Source: Sphingopyxis macrogoltabida
Lineage (GTDB): Bacteria > Pseudomonadota > Alphaproteobacteria > Sphingomonadales > Sphingomonadaceae
NCBI RefSeq assembly: GCF_001314325.1
Contig: NZ_CP009429.1
Coordinates: 2,232,501 to 2,296,500 of the forward strand
DNA: 64,000 nucleotides
Reading direction: 5' to 3'
The position numbers and the translations under genes are program-made. This document shows, piece after piece, positions 52,299-60,941 of the stretch. The notes beneath the pieces are model-generated. The model had not been told where the DNA came from. It saw nothing but the letters and a program-made list of their open reading frames with translations, and made no database searches. How positions within the stretch are numbered: position 1 is the first letter of the stretch; every line of letters begins with the position of its first letter.

Positions 52299-53261
52299 TC
52301 AGTGCTGGTCCGCCATTACATGCCCTTCGACACGGCGCAGCCAGTTGTGAAGCCGCGTCGCAGCCGCCGCGCCATGGCCCGTCGCGGTGCTGATCTGGTC
52401 GAGCCCGGCGAGAACATCGCCGGCGCCGTAGACGCCGGGCATCAAGGGCTCGGCAAAGGCATCGGCGGGCAGGCAGCGATTGGCGTCGCCTTGGAGACCG
52501 AGCCCCGCCAGCAATTCGCGGCGCGGTTCGGACCCGAGCGCCGGATAGAGGGTGTCGAAGAAAAGCGCGTCCTCCGCACCCTCCAGCTGAACCGCGATAC
52601 GTCTGTCCCGGTGCGCGAGGCGAAGCAGCTGCCGCTCCTCGATCCGCACGTCGCTTGCCAGAAGTTCGGCACGCTGCGCGGGCGTGAGCTCGACCTGCCA
52701 CTTGGGGATGAGGGTCACATCGTCGGTATATTGCCTCAGGAACATCGCCTCGGCGGCGCCGTGAAGGTCCGACCCGAGTACGGCGATCTTGCGCCCGCGA
52801 TGCTCAAATCCGTCGCAGATCGGGCAGTAGCGCAGCGCGCCGCTCCGGACGGCGGCGTCATGGTCGCCGCTGGCAAGCACCGCCTCGTTGGTGATGACGC
52901 CGGTCGCGAGAATGAGCCCGCGCGCCGACAGGCGGCGGCCGTCCTCGAGCCGCGCCGCGAAGGGGGCACCGCCGGCGCCTGCGGACAGACAGTCGACGCG
53001 CGCCAACTCGATTTCGGCACCGTATCTCTCTGCCTGATCGGTGAGCCGCGCGACGAGATCGGCTCCCGATATTCCGTCGGGAAATCCGGGCACGTTCCAG
53101 GCCATCGGCGCGCCAAGCGCGCGCGAGCGTCCGTCGTGGAGCACGAGGGTGCGGCGGCGATAGCGCGCAAGATAGAGAGCGGCGGTGAGCCCTGCGGGTC
53201 CCGCGCCGATGACGAGCGCATCATAAGCGGGCTCGCCCGAAGGGTCGCGGCCAGCGGGCAT
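52299..53261 (-). CDS. thioredoxin-reductase-like FAD/NAD(P) oxidoreductase
   Basis: 320 residues. FAD-binding YDALVIGAGPAGLTAALYLA, NAD(P)-binding GRKIAVLGSDLHGAAEAMFL, and PGVYGAGDVLAGLDQISTAT. The redox pair appears as YCPICDGFEH (CxxC), as in TrxR-like proteins. Length equals the family norm. ATG 53261 follows GGGAG; an ATG at 53291 overlapping the previous stop is an alternative. Last gene of a four-gene operon. Confidence 0.88.
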   Translation of the reverse strand: MPAGRDPSGEPAYDALVIGAGPAGLTAALYLARYRRRTLVLHDGRSRALGAPMAWNVPGFPDGISGADLVARLTDQAERYGAEIELARVDCLSAGAGGAPFAARLEDGRRLSARGLILATGVITNEAVLASGDHDAAVRSGALRYCPICDGFEHRGRKIAVLGSDLHGAAEAMFLRQYTDDVTLIPKWQVELTPAQRAELLASDVRIEERQLLRLAHRDRRIAVQLEGAEDALFFDTLYPALGSEPRRELLAGLGLQGDANRCLPADAFAEPLMPGVYGAGDVLAGLDQISTATGHGAAAATRLHNWLRRVEGHVMADQH

Positions 53262-53287
53262 GCGCTCTCCCGTTCCGGCCCCACCCT

Positions 53288-53983
53288 TCATCCCTGCTGC
53301 GGCCTGATGTCGAAGGCGGCGATGCGATCGTCCCCGCTGAGCGCCGCCGCCAGCGCATCGGCACATTCCTCGCCATAGCCTGCGGCGATCGCGGTAAAGC
53401 CGGGTGCGCCGCCGGCGCGGCGCTGTTCGACGGTGATCGCCTTGAGGCCATGTTCCCCGAGCAAGGCGATGACCTCGGCCGAGGCGATGCTCGTGCCCGC
53501 CCGATAATCGAGCGTGACATGCGCGATACGCCGCTGCGGCGCGTGGCGCTCGGTCCAGGTGACGGCAGCGAGCACGAGGAAGGTCGCGACGCCGCCGAAG
53601 ATGGCGAGTTCGTAGAAGCCTACGCCGAACAGGATGCCGAGCGTCGCGGTCATCCAGAGCGACGCGGCGGTGGTGAGCCCGCGGACATTGAGCCCCTCGC
53701 GAAAGATCACGCCGCCGCACAGGAAACCGATGCCGGTGAGCACGCCATGCGCCATGCGCACGGGATCGATGCGCACGACCTCGGTCGGCGTGTCGGTGAG
53801 CCATTCCATCTGGTGAACGGCCGACAGCATGAGGAGACAGCAGGACAGCGCGACGAGGATATGGGTGCGCAGGCCGGCCGGGCTCGCGCGATATTCGCGC
53901 TCGCCGCCGATAATCGCGCCGGCGATGACCGCGCCCGCAATCGGCAGCAGGAGATCGGGGTCGAGGAGATCGAGCTCAGACAC
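53288..53983 (-). CDS. MgtC/SapB-family membrane protein
   Basis: 231 residues. GGEREYRASPAGLRTHILVA, MAHGVLTGIGFLCGGVIFRE, GLTTAASLWMTATLGILFG are MgtC motifs; about four or five helices, then a C-terminal soluble ACT-like part of about 80 residues. Some relatives support growth in low Mg2+ and acid. Overlaps the upstream NnrD gene by eight bases. Confidence 0.9.
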   Translation of the reverse strand: MSELDLLDPDLLLPIAGAVIAGAIIGGEREYRASPAGLRTHILVALSCCLLMLSAVHQMEWLTDTPTEVVRIDPVRMAHGVLTGIGFLCGGVIFREGLNVRGLTTAASLWMTATLGILFGVGFYELAIFGGVATFLVLAAVTWTERHAPQRRIAHVTLDYRAGTSIASAEVIALLGEHGLKAITVEQRRAGGAPGFTAIAAGYGEECADALAAALSGDDRIAAFDIRPQQG

Positions 53984-54857
53984 CGCGCATCAGCCCCGGG
54001 ACGAGCGGCAGCAGCTCGCGCGCAAGATAGCCGAGCGGCCCCATGGTTTCGCCGAGCCGCCGCCCCGCTTCGCCGTGAAGCCAGATGCCCCAGGCGGACG
54101 CCTGCAGGGGCGAGAGGCCTTGCGCGCCGAGCCCGGCGATGAGGCCCGCCAGCACGTCGCCCGAGCCGCTGACGGCAAGGCCGAGCCCGCCGCCCGCATA
54201 AGCCAGGCAGCTCCCCTCGGCGATGAGATGGCTCGTCGCGCCCTTGACCATCACCGCCGCGCCGAAGAGGTCGGCCGCCTTGCCGAGCGACGCGAGCGGG
54301 TCGCTTGCGACCTCCTCCTTCGCTACATCGAGCATCGCGGCAAGTTCGCCTTCGTGCGGGGTGAGGATTGTGTGCGCGGCGCGCGGCCGGATCGCATCCG
54401 AATGTGCGGCCGCTGCGCGCAGCGCGACGGCGTCGAGGAGGAGGAAGATGTCCTCGGGCAGCGCCGGCAGCAGGGCTTCGAGCAGGGTCCGGACGATGTC
54501 GGCGTCGATCATCGCGGGCCCGAAGACGATGGCGTCGTGCAGCGCCACCTCGCCGAGCAGCAGTTCGGCCGCCTCGGGCGCAATCTCGCCCGCTTCGGTT
54601 TCGGGGAGCGCGACGACGGCGCAGGCCGGAAAGGCGATGCCGATCGGGATCGCCGCCGAGGCGATCGTCGCGATCGTCACCTTGCCCGCCCCGGCGCGGA
54701 ACGCCGCCTCGGCGGTGAGCAGCATGCCGCCCGGCACCCGGCGGCAACCGCCGATCACGAGCACCCGGCCGCGTCCGTTCTTGTCGACATTGTCATGATG
54801 ATCGGGAAGCGGATGCGCCTTGAGCCAGGCGGTGTCGAGCGGGGTTGCCTCAGCCAC
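53976..54857 (-). CDS. nnrD: ADP-dependent NAD(P)H-hydrate dehydratase
   Basis: 293 residues from GTG 54857. Ribokinase-like domain: GRVLVIGGCRRVPGGMLLTA, TILTPHEGELAAML, GAAVMVKGATSHLI and the anion-hole/ATP segment LAVSGSGDVLAGLIAGLGAQ. It repairs hydrated NAD(P)H. The N-terminal epimerase (NnrE) domain often fused to it is absent. It overlaps the upstream phosphatase gene by eight bases. Confidence 0.9.
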   Translation of the reverse strand: MAEATPLDTAWLKAHPLPDHHDNVDKNGRGRVLVIGGCRRVPGGMLLTAEAAFRAGAGKVTIATIASAAIPIGIAFPACAVVALPETEAGEIAPEAAELLLGEVALHDAIVFGPAMIDADIVRTLLEALLPALPEDIFLLLDAVALRAAAAHSDAIRPRAAHTILTPHEGELAAMLDVAKEEVASDPLASLGKAADLFGAAVMVKGATSHLIAEGSCLAYAGGGLGLAVSGSGDVLAGLIAGLGAQGLSPLQASAWGIWLHGEAGRRLGETMGPLGYLARELLPLVPGLMRGV

Positions 54858-55611
54858 GCGCGGCCACCATCGCATCGGGTTCGCGGGTGACCGGGACTTC
54901 GTCCTCCATTGGCGCAGTCACATTGTAGCGCGACAGGACGAGGTTGCCGTCGCGGCCCACGTCAGCGTCGAAGCGATATTCGGTGATCGCGCAATTGGCG
55001 ACGTCGCCCTCGCTGTCGATTGCCAATATCTCGGCCTCTCCCAGATTTTCGATGATGGTGCGCAGGCAAAGGACGACCACCTGGTGCGCGACGATCATCA
55101 CGCGCCGCCCGCCATAATGGAGCGAGACCGTGTCGAGCAGTGAGCGGAGGCGCAGGATCACGTCGCACCAGCTTTCGCCGCCCGGCGGGCGGTGATAGAA
55201 TTTACCGAGCGCCAGCCGGAATTCGGCCTGATCGGGATGCGCCGCCTCGATGCCGCGGCGCGTGAGGCCATCGAGGATGCCGAACTCCTTCTCGCGCAGC
55301 CGCTCGTCGATGCAGATTTTCTCGTCGGCCGCGCAGCCTCCCGCGGTGCGGAAGATTTCGGCGGTCTGCACGGCCCGTACATAGGGCGAGGCGAGCATGA
55401 TCTCGGGGCGGCCGTCTTCCTCGCCCGCGGCGAACCAGGCGCCGAGCGCCCGTGCCTGTTGCTCGCCCAGCGCCGAGAGGGGCACGTCGACATCGCGGTG
55501 GTCGAGCGCGATGCGCAGGTCACCCGCCGCGTCGGCGGCATCGCGCGCGACATTGCCCGCGCTCTGGCCGTGGCGAACCACCCAGAGCACCGAAGGCCAG
55601 CGCGGGGTCAT
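54850..55611 (-). CDS. histidine phosphatase (phosphoglycerate-mutase-like) family protein
   Basis: 253 residues. VLWVVRHGQSAGNVARD contains the RHG catalytic His, ASPYVRAVQTAEIF the second Arg, REKEFGILDGLT the acid/base Glu, and MIVAHQVVVL the second His. Acts on small phosphorylated substrates or proteins; specificity unknown. First gene of the operon with nnrD, mgtC-like and TrxR-like genes. Confidence 0.88.
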   Translation of the reverse strand: MTPRWPSVLWVVRHGQSAGNVARDAADAAGDLRIALDHRDVDVPLSALGEQQARALGAWFAAGEEDGRPEIMLASPYVRAVQTAEIFRTAGGCAADEKICIDERLREKEFGILDGLTRRGIEAAHPDQAEFRLALGKFYHRPPGGESWCDVILRLRSLLDTVSLHYGGRRVMIVAHQVVVLCLRTIIENLGEAEILAIDSEGDVANCAITEYRFDADVGRDGNLVLSRYNVTAPMEDEVPVTREPDAMVAARG

Positions 55612-55906
55612 CGAATGGCTTTCCTCGTCATCGACACGCTAACGCCTCCAAAGCCGAACTCGTTGCGTTAGGCTCGCGGGTCGCCCAGCGAGCGGCCCCG
55701 ACCTTGCCGCGGCCGCGGCATGCCGACAACGACGGCCCGCCATCCGTCCCCGCCACGCCCGCTCCCGCCGTGCTCGTAGCCCCGTCTTTGACATTTTGCC
55801 CGCGAGGTAGGTCGGGGCGAGGTGCCCGCAGGAACTTCGGAAGGCCTCAGGCGATTGGGATGCTTTGTCGGCTCAGCGTCGGCGACAGCGAACAGAGGAG
55901 ACAATC

Positions 55907-56653
55907 ATGAAGAAACTCGTCGCCTTCGATCTCGATGGAACCCTGGCGGAAAGCAAGCAGCCGCTCGCCCCCGAGATGGGCACGGCGATCGCGAAGCTCC
56001 TGGGCGTCGCCGAGGTCGCGGTGATTTCGGGCGGCGACTGGCCGCAGTTCGACAAGCAGGTCGCGAGCCGGCTTCCGGCAGACGCCGATCGGGGTCGGCT
56101 CTGGCTGATGCCGACGACGGGCACGAAGCTTTTCGTCCACCGCGGCGGCGGCTGGACGCCGCTTTATGCCGAGCTGTTCAGCGACGAGGAAAAGGCGCGC
56201 ATCCTCGCCGCCTTCGACGCGTCGCTCGAGGCGACGGGGTTCGTTCCCGAGGAAGTCTGGGGCGATCGCATCGAGGACCGCGGCAGCCAGATCACTTTCT
56301 CGGCGCTCGGCCAGCAGGCGCCGATCGCCGCCAAGGAAGTCTGGGATCCCGACTTCGCGAAGCGGCGGATCATCCAGGCGGATCTCGGCGAGCGGCTCCC
56401 GGGCCTGTCGATCAACATGGGCGGCGCGACCTCGATCGACGTCACGCGCGAGGGCGTCGACAAGGGCTATGGGCTCAAAAAGCTGAGCGCCGAGAGCGGA
56501 ATCGCGCTCGGCGACATGATCTTCATCGGCGACGCGATCTTTCCGGGCGGCAACGACTATCCGGCGAAGCTGCTCGGGCTCGACACGGTGCGCGTGCGCG
56601 ACCCCAGGGAGACGATCGCGGTGATCGAGGCGATCGTCGCTTGCCTCGGTTGA
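55907..56653 (+). CDS. HAD-IIB phosphatase resembling eukaryotic-type phosphomannomutase
   Basis: 248 residues. KLVAFDLDGTLAESKQPLAP is HAD motif I (DxDGT), VAVISGGDWPQF motif II, KGYGLKKLS motif III Lys, and FIGDAIFPGGNDYP motif IV; the cap holds TTGTKLFVHRGGGW. Length and the DLDGTL-K-PL and ISGGD patterns resemble eukaryotic-type phosphomannomutase. If so it would link manA and manC. GAGGAG precedes the ATG. Confidence 0.78.
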   Translation: MKKLVAFDLDGTLAESKQPLAPEMGTAIAKLLGVAEVAVISGGDWPQFDKQVASRLPADADRGRLWLMPTTGTKLFVHRGGGWTPLYAELFSDEEKARILAAFDASLEATGFVPEEVWGDRIEDRGSQITFSALGQQAPIAAKEVWDPDFAKRRIIQADLGERLPGLSINMGGATSIDVTREGVDKGYGLKKLSAESGIALGDMIFIGDAIFPGGNDYPAKLLGLDTVRVRDPRETIAVIEAIVACLG

Positions 56654-56956
56654 AGGTGCGTCAGGCGACCGCGAGCCGCGCCGCGCGCCGGGCCCTTTTT
56701 GGCCGCACCGGCGCCGCGCCGCCGGCCACCCGAACGCATGATGAGGCCGGCGACGCCCCAATCGCGCCCGCCCGCCCCGCTACCGCGCGGCCGTGCCGTC
56801 CCGAAAGGAGGCCGGAACGCGCACGGCGCCCCGGACCGTTGCGGCACGCCAAAAGCGTATAACTTCGATCAACCCGGCTCCTCTTTCACGCAACAAGCCG
56901 GACAGGCGCGGGGTTTCCATATTGGCCCGCCTCGGGCCGCATGGAAAGGATGCCTC
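56654..56956. other. intergenic region, promoter not certain
   Basis: About 300 bases between two same-strand genes. GGAAC at 56814 is followed by GTT after 19 bases, one base outside the EcfG spacing range. No ORF with a ribosome site is seen. Confidence 0.35.
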
Positions 56957-57100
56957 ATGGCACAGAATGACAAGAAAGACGGCAAGCAGCAGGGCAGCTC
57001 GTCCGGCAAGGGCAGCCAGCAGCAACAGGACGGCGGCAAGAGCCAGTCGGGAGCGGACAAGCAGTCGGGCAGCAAGGATCAGGGCAAACAGCGCAGCTGA
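56957..57100 (+). CDS. Gln/Ser/Lys-rich hydrophilic mini-protein
   Basis: 47 residues: MAQNDKKDGKQQGSSSGKGS, QQQQDGGKSQSGADKQSGSK, DQGKQRS. Fully disordered and hydrophilic, like desiccation-type hydrophilins. AAAGGA precedes the ATG and a strong terminator follows. Related in type to the ORFs at 19872 and 39715. Confidence 0.7.
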   Translation: MAQNDKKDGKQQGSSSGKGSQQQQDGGKSQSGADKQSGSKDQGKQRS

Positions 57101-57124
57101 CCTCCGCCCCCGCTTTCCGGGTGA

Positions 57125-57157
57125 AAGACCGGGCCGCGCGCGCCGCGGCCCGGTCTT
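57125..57157 (+). terminator. terminator after the mini-protein
   Basis: AAGACCGGGCCGCG and CGCGGCCCGGTCTT form a 14-bp perfect stem with a five-base loop, 25 bases after the stop. Confidence 0.82.
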
Positions 57158-57212
57158 GCATGCGGAAAAGCCGGGAGGCCAAGGCGCAGAAGATCATTTG
57201 AGGAGAGACGTG

Positions 57213-57788
57213 ATGAAGACATGGATTGGAGCCGCGGCGATCGCCGCGATTGTCGCGGGATGCGGCGGACCCGATACGCGCGACGAGGAGCAAGCCGCCG
57301 CGTCTGCTGACACGGCCGTTGTGGCACCCGAGCCCGGTCCGGCCGCCGCAACGCCGGCGCAAGCAGTCAGCACGGCCGATTATGTCGCGCAGGCGGGTGC
57401 CGGCGACCTCTGGGAGATCGAATCGTCGAAAGCCCTGCTCGCCAAATCGAAAGATGCAAAGGTCAGGGCCTTTGCCGAGATGATGATCGACAATCACGGA
57501 AAATCGACCGCAAAAGTGAAGGCGGCCGCCGCGAGCGCCGGGGTCGAGGCGCCAACACCGACACTTGCTCCCGACCAGGAAAAGATGCTGGCGGACATCA
57601 AGGCCGCCGATGCCGCGGGTATCGACAAAATCTATCTCGACCACCAGAAGACCGCGCATGGTGCGGCACTGGCGCTGCACCAAGGCTATGCTGCCTCGGG
57701 CGAGGCGGTCGCACTCAAGCAGGCGGCAGCAGAGATTGTGCCGGTGGTGGAAGCGCACCGAGCCGAACTCGGCAAGCTGGCCCCCTGA
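57213..57788 (+). CDS. DUF4142 lipoprotein
   Basis: 191 residues. MKTWIGAAAIAAIVAGCGG gives a lipobox VAGC; residues 20-50 are an Ala/Pro linker; then the DUF4142 helical bundle: DYVAQAGAGDLWEIESSKAL, FAEMMIDNHGKSTAKVKAAA, DKIYLDHQKTAHGAALALHQ. The H-x2-S and the DHQ-H pattern recall ferritin-like bundles. AGGAGAG before the ATG. Envelope protein of unknown function. Confidence 0.87.
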   Translation: MKTWIGAAAIAAIVAGCGGPDTRDEEQAAASADTAVVAPEPGPAAATPAQAVSTADYVAQAGAGDLWEIESSKALLAKSKDAKVRAFAEMMIDNHGKSTAKVKAAAASAGVEAPTPTLAPDQEKMLADIKAADAAGIDKIYLDHQKTAHGAALALHQGYAASGEAVALKQAAAEIVPVVEAHRAELGKLAP

Positions 57789-57896
57789 CAGAGGCTCGGA
57801 ACCGGCGTTTCAAAGCCGCATTTCGTCCTCCTCCCGGCAACCGCTTCATGACATCTCAATTCATTCCCGCCGCACCTTCTCAGTTCAGGAGCATTC

Positions 57897-58475
57897 ATGA
57901 CCGACCGGATCGCGCCCCGCAGCGGCGTCGCCTTCACGCTTCCCAAGGACAAGATTCTCTGCGTGACCGACCCCGAGGGCGGCCAGGTCGGCGACCTTCT
58001 TGCGTTTCGTGCGGCGGATCCCCGCGAAGCGATCTCGAACGGGCGGACGTTCGACTATGAAGAGACGATCCGGCTGACGACCGGCAACCGCTTGTGGTCG
58101 AACCGGTCAAACGCATTGCTCGAGATCGTCGAAGACAGCTGCGGGGTGCATGATTTTCTGCTGACGCCATGCAGCGAGGCGACCTTTCGCCATTTCTACG
58201 CCGACAAGCCCGTTCATCGCGGCTGCTTCGGCAATCTGGCCGACGCGCTCGAGCCATATGGGATTGCTGCCGACGCCATTCCCGTCGCGTTCAACCTGTT
58301 TATGAATGTGCCGGTCGGCAGCGACGGCAAGATCCGCGTCCTTCCGCCGACGACGAAGGCCGGTGACTTCATCCGGCTTCGCGCGCTCGACGACCTGATC
58401 GTCGGGCTCACCGCCTGCTCGGCCTACGACAGCTGCGGCGGCAGCTTCAAGCCGATCGACTACCGGATCGAGTGA
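57897..58475 (+). CDS. DUF1989 (urea carboxylase-associated) family protein
   Basis: 192 residues. TDPEGGQVGDLLAFRAAD, SNGRTFDYEETIRLTTGNRL, CSEATFRHFYADKPVHRGCF, FNLFMNVPVGSDGKIRVLPP, TACSAYDSCGGSFKPIDYRI are DUF1989 segments; conserved Cys residues probably bind zinc. Members lie near urea amidolyase genes, but none is here; length matches the family. Confidence 0.87.
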   Translation: MTDRIAPRSGVAFTLPKDKILCVTDPEGGQVGDLLAFRAADPREAISNGRTFDYEETIRLTTGNRLWSNRSNALLEIVEDSCGVHDFLLTPCSEATFRHFYADKPVHRGCFGNLADALEPYGIAADAIPVAFNLFMNVPVGSDGKIRVLPPTTKAGDFIRLRALDDLIVGLTACSAYDSCGGSFKPIDYRIE

Positions 58476-58534
58476 ACCGGCGGGTACAGCGCTGCCAGAG
58501 CAATTGCGCCGCGCCGCCCGACCGCCGCGAGGGC

Positions 58535-58870
58535 CTAACGGCTCCCGCCAACCGGCGCGTCCGCCCCCTTGCCGGGCGGGGGCGTATCGGGTTCGGCAGC
58601 GCGCCCGCCGCCGCCTTGCGGGTCGCTATCATAATCCTCGGCATTGCCCTTGCCGCCGGCACCCGCGCCGCTTCCGCTGACAGGACCGCAGCCGGTGCTG
58701 CGCCGATGGCCGCGGTTGGCGGCGCCCGATACGTCGCCGGCCTCGCGCTCCCCGGCGGGATAGCGGTCGGGCGTCGTCGTTCCGACATTCTCCCGGCGTT
58801 CCGCGGGCTCTTGCGGCAGCGACCCGTCCCCGGCGGAGCCCCCATCCCTGCTGTCATTGCGATTGTTCAT
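58535..58870 (-). CDS. low-complexity Gly/Asp/Pro-rich protein
   Basis: 111 residues: MNNRNDSRDGGSAGDGSLPQ, RRENVGTTTPDRYPAGEREA, GNAEDYDSDPQGGGGRAAEP. GAGGAGA precedes the ATG. Predicted to be disordered and acidic-polar, another hydrophilic protein of the kind seen elsewhere in the window. No family. Confidence 0.55.
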   Translation of the reverse strand: MNNRNDSRDGGSAGDGSLPQEPAERRENVGTTTPDRYPAGEREAGDVSGAANRGHRRSTGCGPVSGSGAGAGGKGNAEDYDSDPQGGGGRAAEPDTPPPGKGADAPVGGSR

Positions 58871-58910
58871 GATCGTCTCCTCTTCACCAAATGAGGCCGG
58901 ATCGGCCAGA

Positions 58911-59693
58911 TCAGCCTTGCGTCCCCGACCCCGGCTCGGCCAGCTTCCGGTGCATCTCGGCTGTCGCCGCTTCGCTGAGAACGCCCGATACGAGGACCTG
59001 CGCCTTGTTCTTGAGCCCGTGAACGACCGCATGCTCTCCTGCGAGGAGCGCGTCCCATCCGGTTTTCGCCACATCGGCGGGATCGTCTTTTTCCGATTGC
59101 CCGACCTTGGTGTCGAGCATGCCGGCCCGCTCGAAAAAGCGCGTCTCGGTCGCGCCGGGTTTGAGACAGGTGATGGTGACGCCGCTGTCCTTCAATTCAT
59201 TGCCAATCGCCGCGGCGAAACTGTCGACGAAGGCCTTGGTGCCGTTGTACACCGCCTGGAAGGAGCCGGCGAGATGCCCGGCGATCGAGCCGGTGATCAG
59301 TACCTTGCCTTCGCCGCGCGCGACCATCGCCTTCAGGACCGGCTGAAGCAGCAACAGCGTGCCGGTGATATTTGTGTCGATGACGTGACGCCACGCGTCG
59401 ACGGGCTGGTCGAGAAAACCGTGGCCGAGGCCATGACCCGCGTTGGCGACGAGAATGTCGATCGGCCTGCCGCCCGCAGCGGCAAGAAGACGTTCGACCC
59501 CGGCAGCAGTCGCGAGGTCGGCTTCCACCGCCTCGACCTCGACGCCCTTGGCAAGGAGGCCCGCGGCAGCATCGACGAGCGGCTCGTCGGCCGCGACGAT
59601 GAGGTCGTAACCATCCTTCGCGGCGAGTAGGGCGATCTCGCGGCCGATACCGCTCGAGGCGCCGGTGACGACAGCGAGTTTGCGATCAGGCAT
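58911..59693 (-). CDS. SDR-family oxidoreductase
   Basis: 260 residues. KLAVVTGASSGIGREIALLA (NAD(P) binding), DILVANAGHGLG, ITGSIAGHLAGSFQAVYNGTK with the catalytic Ser and Tyr-x3-Lys, KPGATETRFF. Classical short-chain dehydrogenase with unknown substrate. Overlaps the alcohol dehydrogenase gene by eight bases; last gene of the operon. Confidence 0.9.
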   Translation of the reverse strand: MPDRKLAVVTGASSGIGREIALLAAKDGYDLIVAADEPLVDAAAGLLAKGVEVEAVEADLATAAGVERLLAAAGGRPIDILVANAGHGLGHGFLDQPVDAWRHVIDTNITGTLLLLQPVLKAMVARGEGKVLITGSIAGHLAGSFQAVYNGTKAFVDSFAAAIGNELKDSGVTITCLKPGATETRFFERAGMLDTKVGQSEKDDPADVAKTGWDALLAGEHAVVHGLKNKAQVLVSGVLSEAATAEMHRKLAEPGSGTQG

Positions 59694-60903
59694 GTTGCAG
59701 CTCCTGCCGGGCCGAGATGTCCCCTTTCTTGAGGCCGGGTTTCAGGACGATCTTCGTGTAGAGGTCCTGGTCATCGTGCCAATGCCGGTACATGTCGGCC
59801 GCGTCTTCAAGCGGCGCGTGATGCGAGATGAGCGAAATGGTGTCGAACTTGCCGTCGCGGATCATGTCAAGAAGCTCGCCCGAATAGCGCTGGACATGCG
59901 TCTGTCCGCTCTTGACGGAAAGGCCCTTCTCCATGAGCTGGCCGAGCGGGAATTTGTCCGCAAAGCCGCCGTAAACCCCGGGGATCGACAGGCGGCCGCC
60001 CTTGCGGCACGCAAGGATCGCCTGGCGCAAGGCGTGGATACGTTCCGTGGACGACAGCATCTTGACCTTGACCTGGTCGAGAATGTTGTCGGCCGTAAAC
60101 CCGTGGCTCTCCATTCCGACGCAGTCGATGCAGGCGTCCGGCCCGACGCCGCCGGTCATTTCATCGAGCGCCTCGCGAACGTCGACCTGTGTATAATCGA
60201 GGATCTCGGCACCATATTTGCGCGCGAGCGCGAGCCGCGTCGGAAAATGATCGATCGCAATCACGCGCCCGGCGCCCAAGAGCAGCGCCGACTGGATCGT
60301 GAACAGGCCGACGGGGCCGCAGCCCCAGACGGCAACGGTGTCGCCGGGCTCGATATCGGCGTTGACCGCCGCCTGCCAGCCGGTCGGGAGGATGTCCGAG
60401 AGGAAGAGCACGTCGTCGTCGGGAAGGTCGTCGGGAATGACCACCGGCCCGACATCCGAATAGGGAATGCGGACATATTCGGCCTGCCCGCCGGCGTAGC
60501 CGCCGGTGAGATGCGCATATCCGAACGCCCCGCCCATCGCATGACCCATCATCAGCTCGGATGCATCCCGCGTCTCGGACGGGTTGCTGTTGTCGCAGGC
60601 GCTATATTGCTGCTTCTCGCAGAAGAAACATTGCCCGCAGCTGATCGTGAAAGGCACGACGACGCGCTGGCCCCGCTGCAGCGTCGAGGATGCGCCGGTC
60701 TCGACCACTTCACCCATGAATTCGTGGCCGACGATATCGCCCGCGCGCATGCCCGGAATATAGCCGTCGTAAAGATGAAGGTCCGAGCCGCAGATCGCGG
60801 TCGAGGTCACGCGAATGATCGCATCGCGCGGGTTGACGATTTCGGGATCGGGAACGGTTTCGACACTGATCTTGTGGCGTCCCTGCCAGGTAACGGCGCG
60901 CAT
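59686..60903 (-). CDS. zinc-dependent alcohol dehydrogenase, formaldehyde-dehydrogenase-like
   Basis: 405 residues. AICGSDLHLYDGYIPGMRAG and GHEFMGEVVETG hold catalytic-zinc ligands, CGQCFFCEKQQYSACDNSN the structural zinc, and VAVWGCGPVGLFTIQSALLL the NAD site. The extended middle (MGGAFGYAHLTGGYAGGQAE) is typical of glutathione-independent formaldehyde or dismutating dehydrogenase-like members. Works with the coupled SDR; substrate unknown. Confidence 0.9.
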   Translation of the reverse strand: MRAVTWQGRHKISVETVPDPEIVNPRDAIIRVTSTAICGSDLHLYDGYIPGMRAGDIVGHEFMGEVVETGASSTLQRGQRVVVPFTISCGQCFFCEKQQYSACDNSNPSETRDASELMMGHAMGGAFGYAHLTGGYAGGQAEYVRIPYSDVGPVVIPDDLPDDDVLFLSDILPTGWQAAVNADIEPGDTVAVWGCGPVGLFTIQSALLLGAGRVIAIDHFPTRLALARKYGAEILDYTQVDVREALDEMTGGVGPDACIDCVGMESHGFTADNILDQVKVKMLSSTERIHALRQAILACRKGGRLSIPGVYGGFADKFPLGQLMEKGLSVKSGQTHVQRYSGELLDMIRDGKFDTISLISHHAPLEDAADMYRHWHDDQDLYTKIVLKPGLKKGDISARQELQHA

Positions 60904-60941
60904 GGCCTTCTCCTTGATGTGATTGTGCTGCGGTTCGGCGT

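Noticed and set aside
56814..56840. EcfG promoter before the mini-protein at 56957
   Set aside because: GGAAC and GTT are 19 bases apart, outside the accepted 17-18 range.
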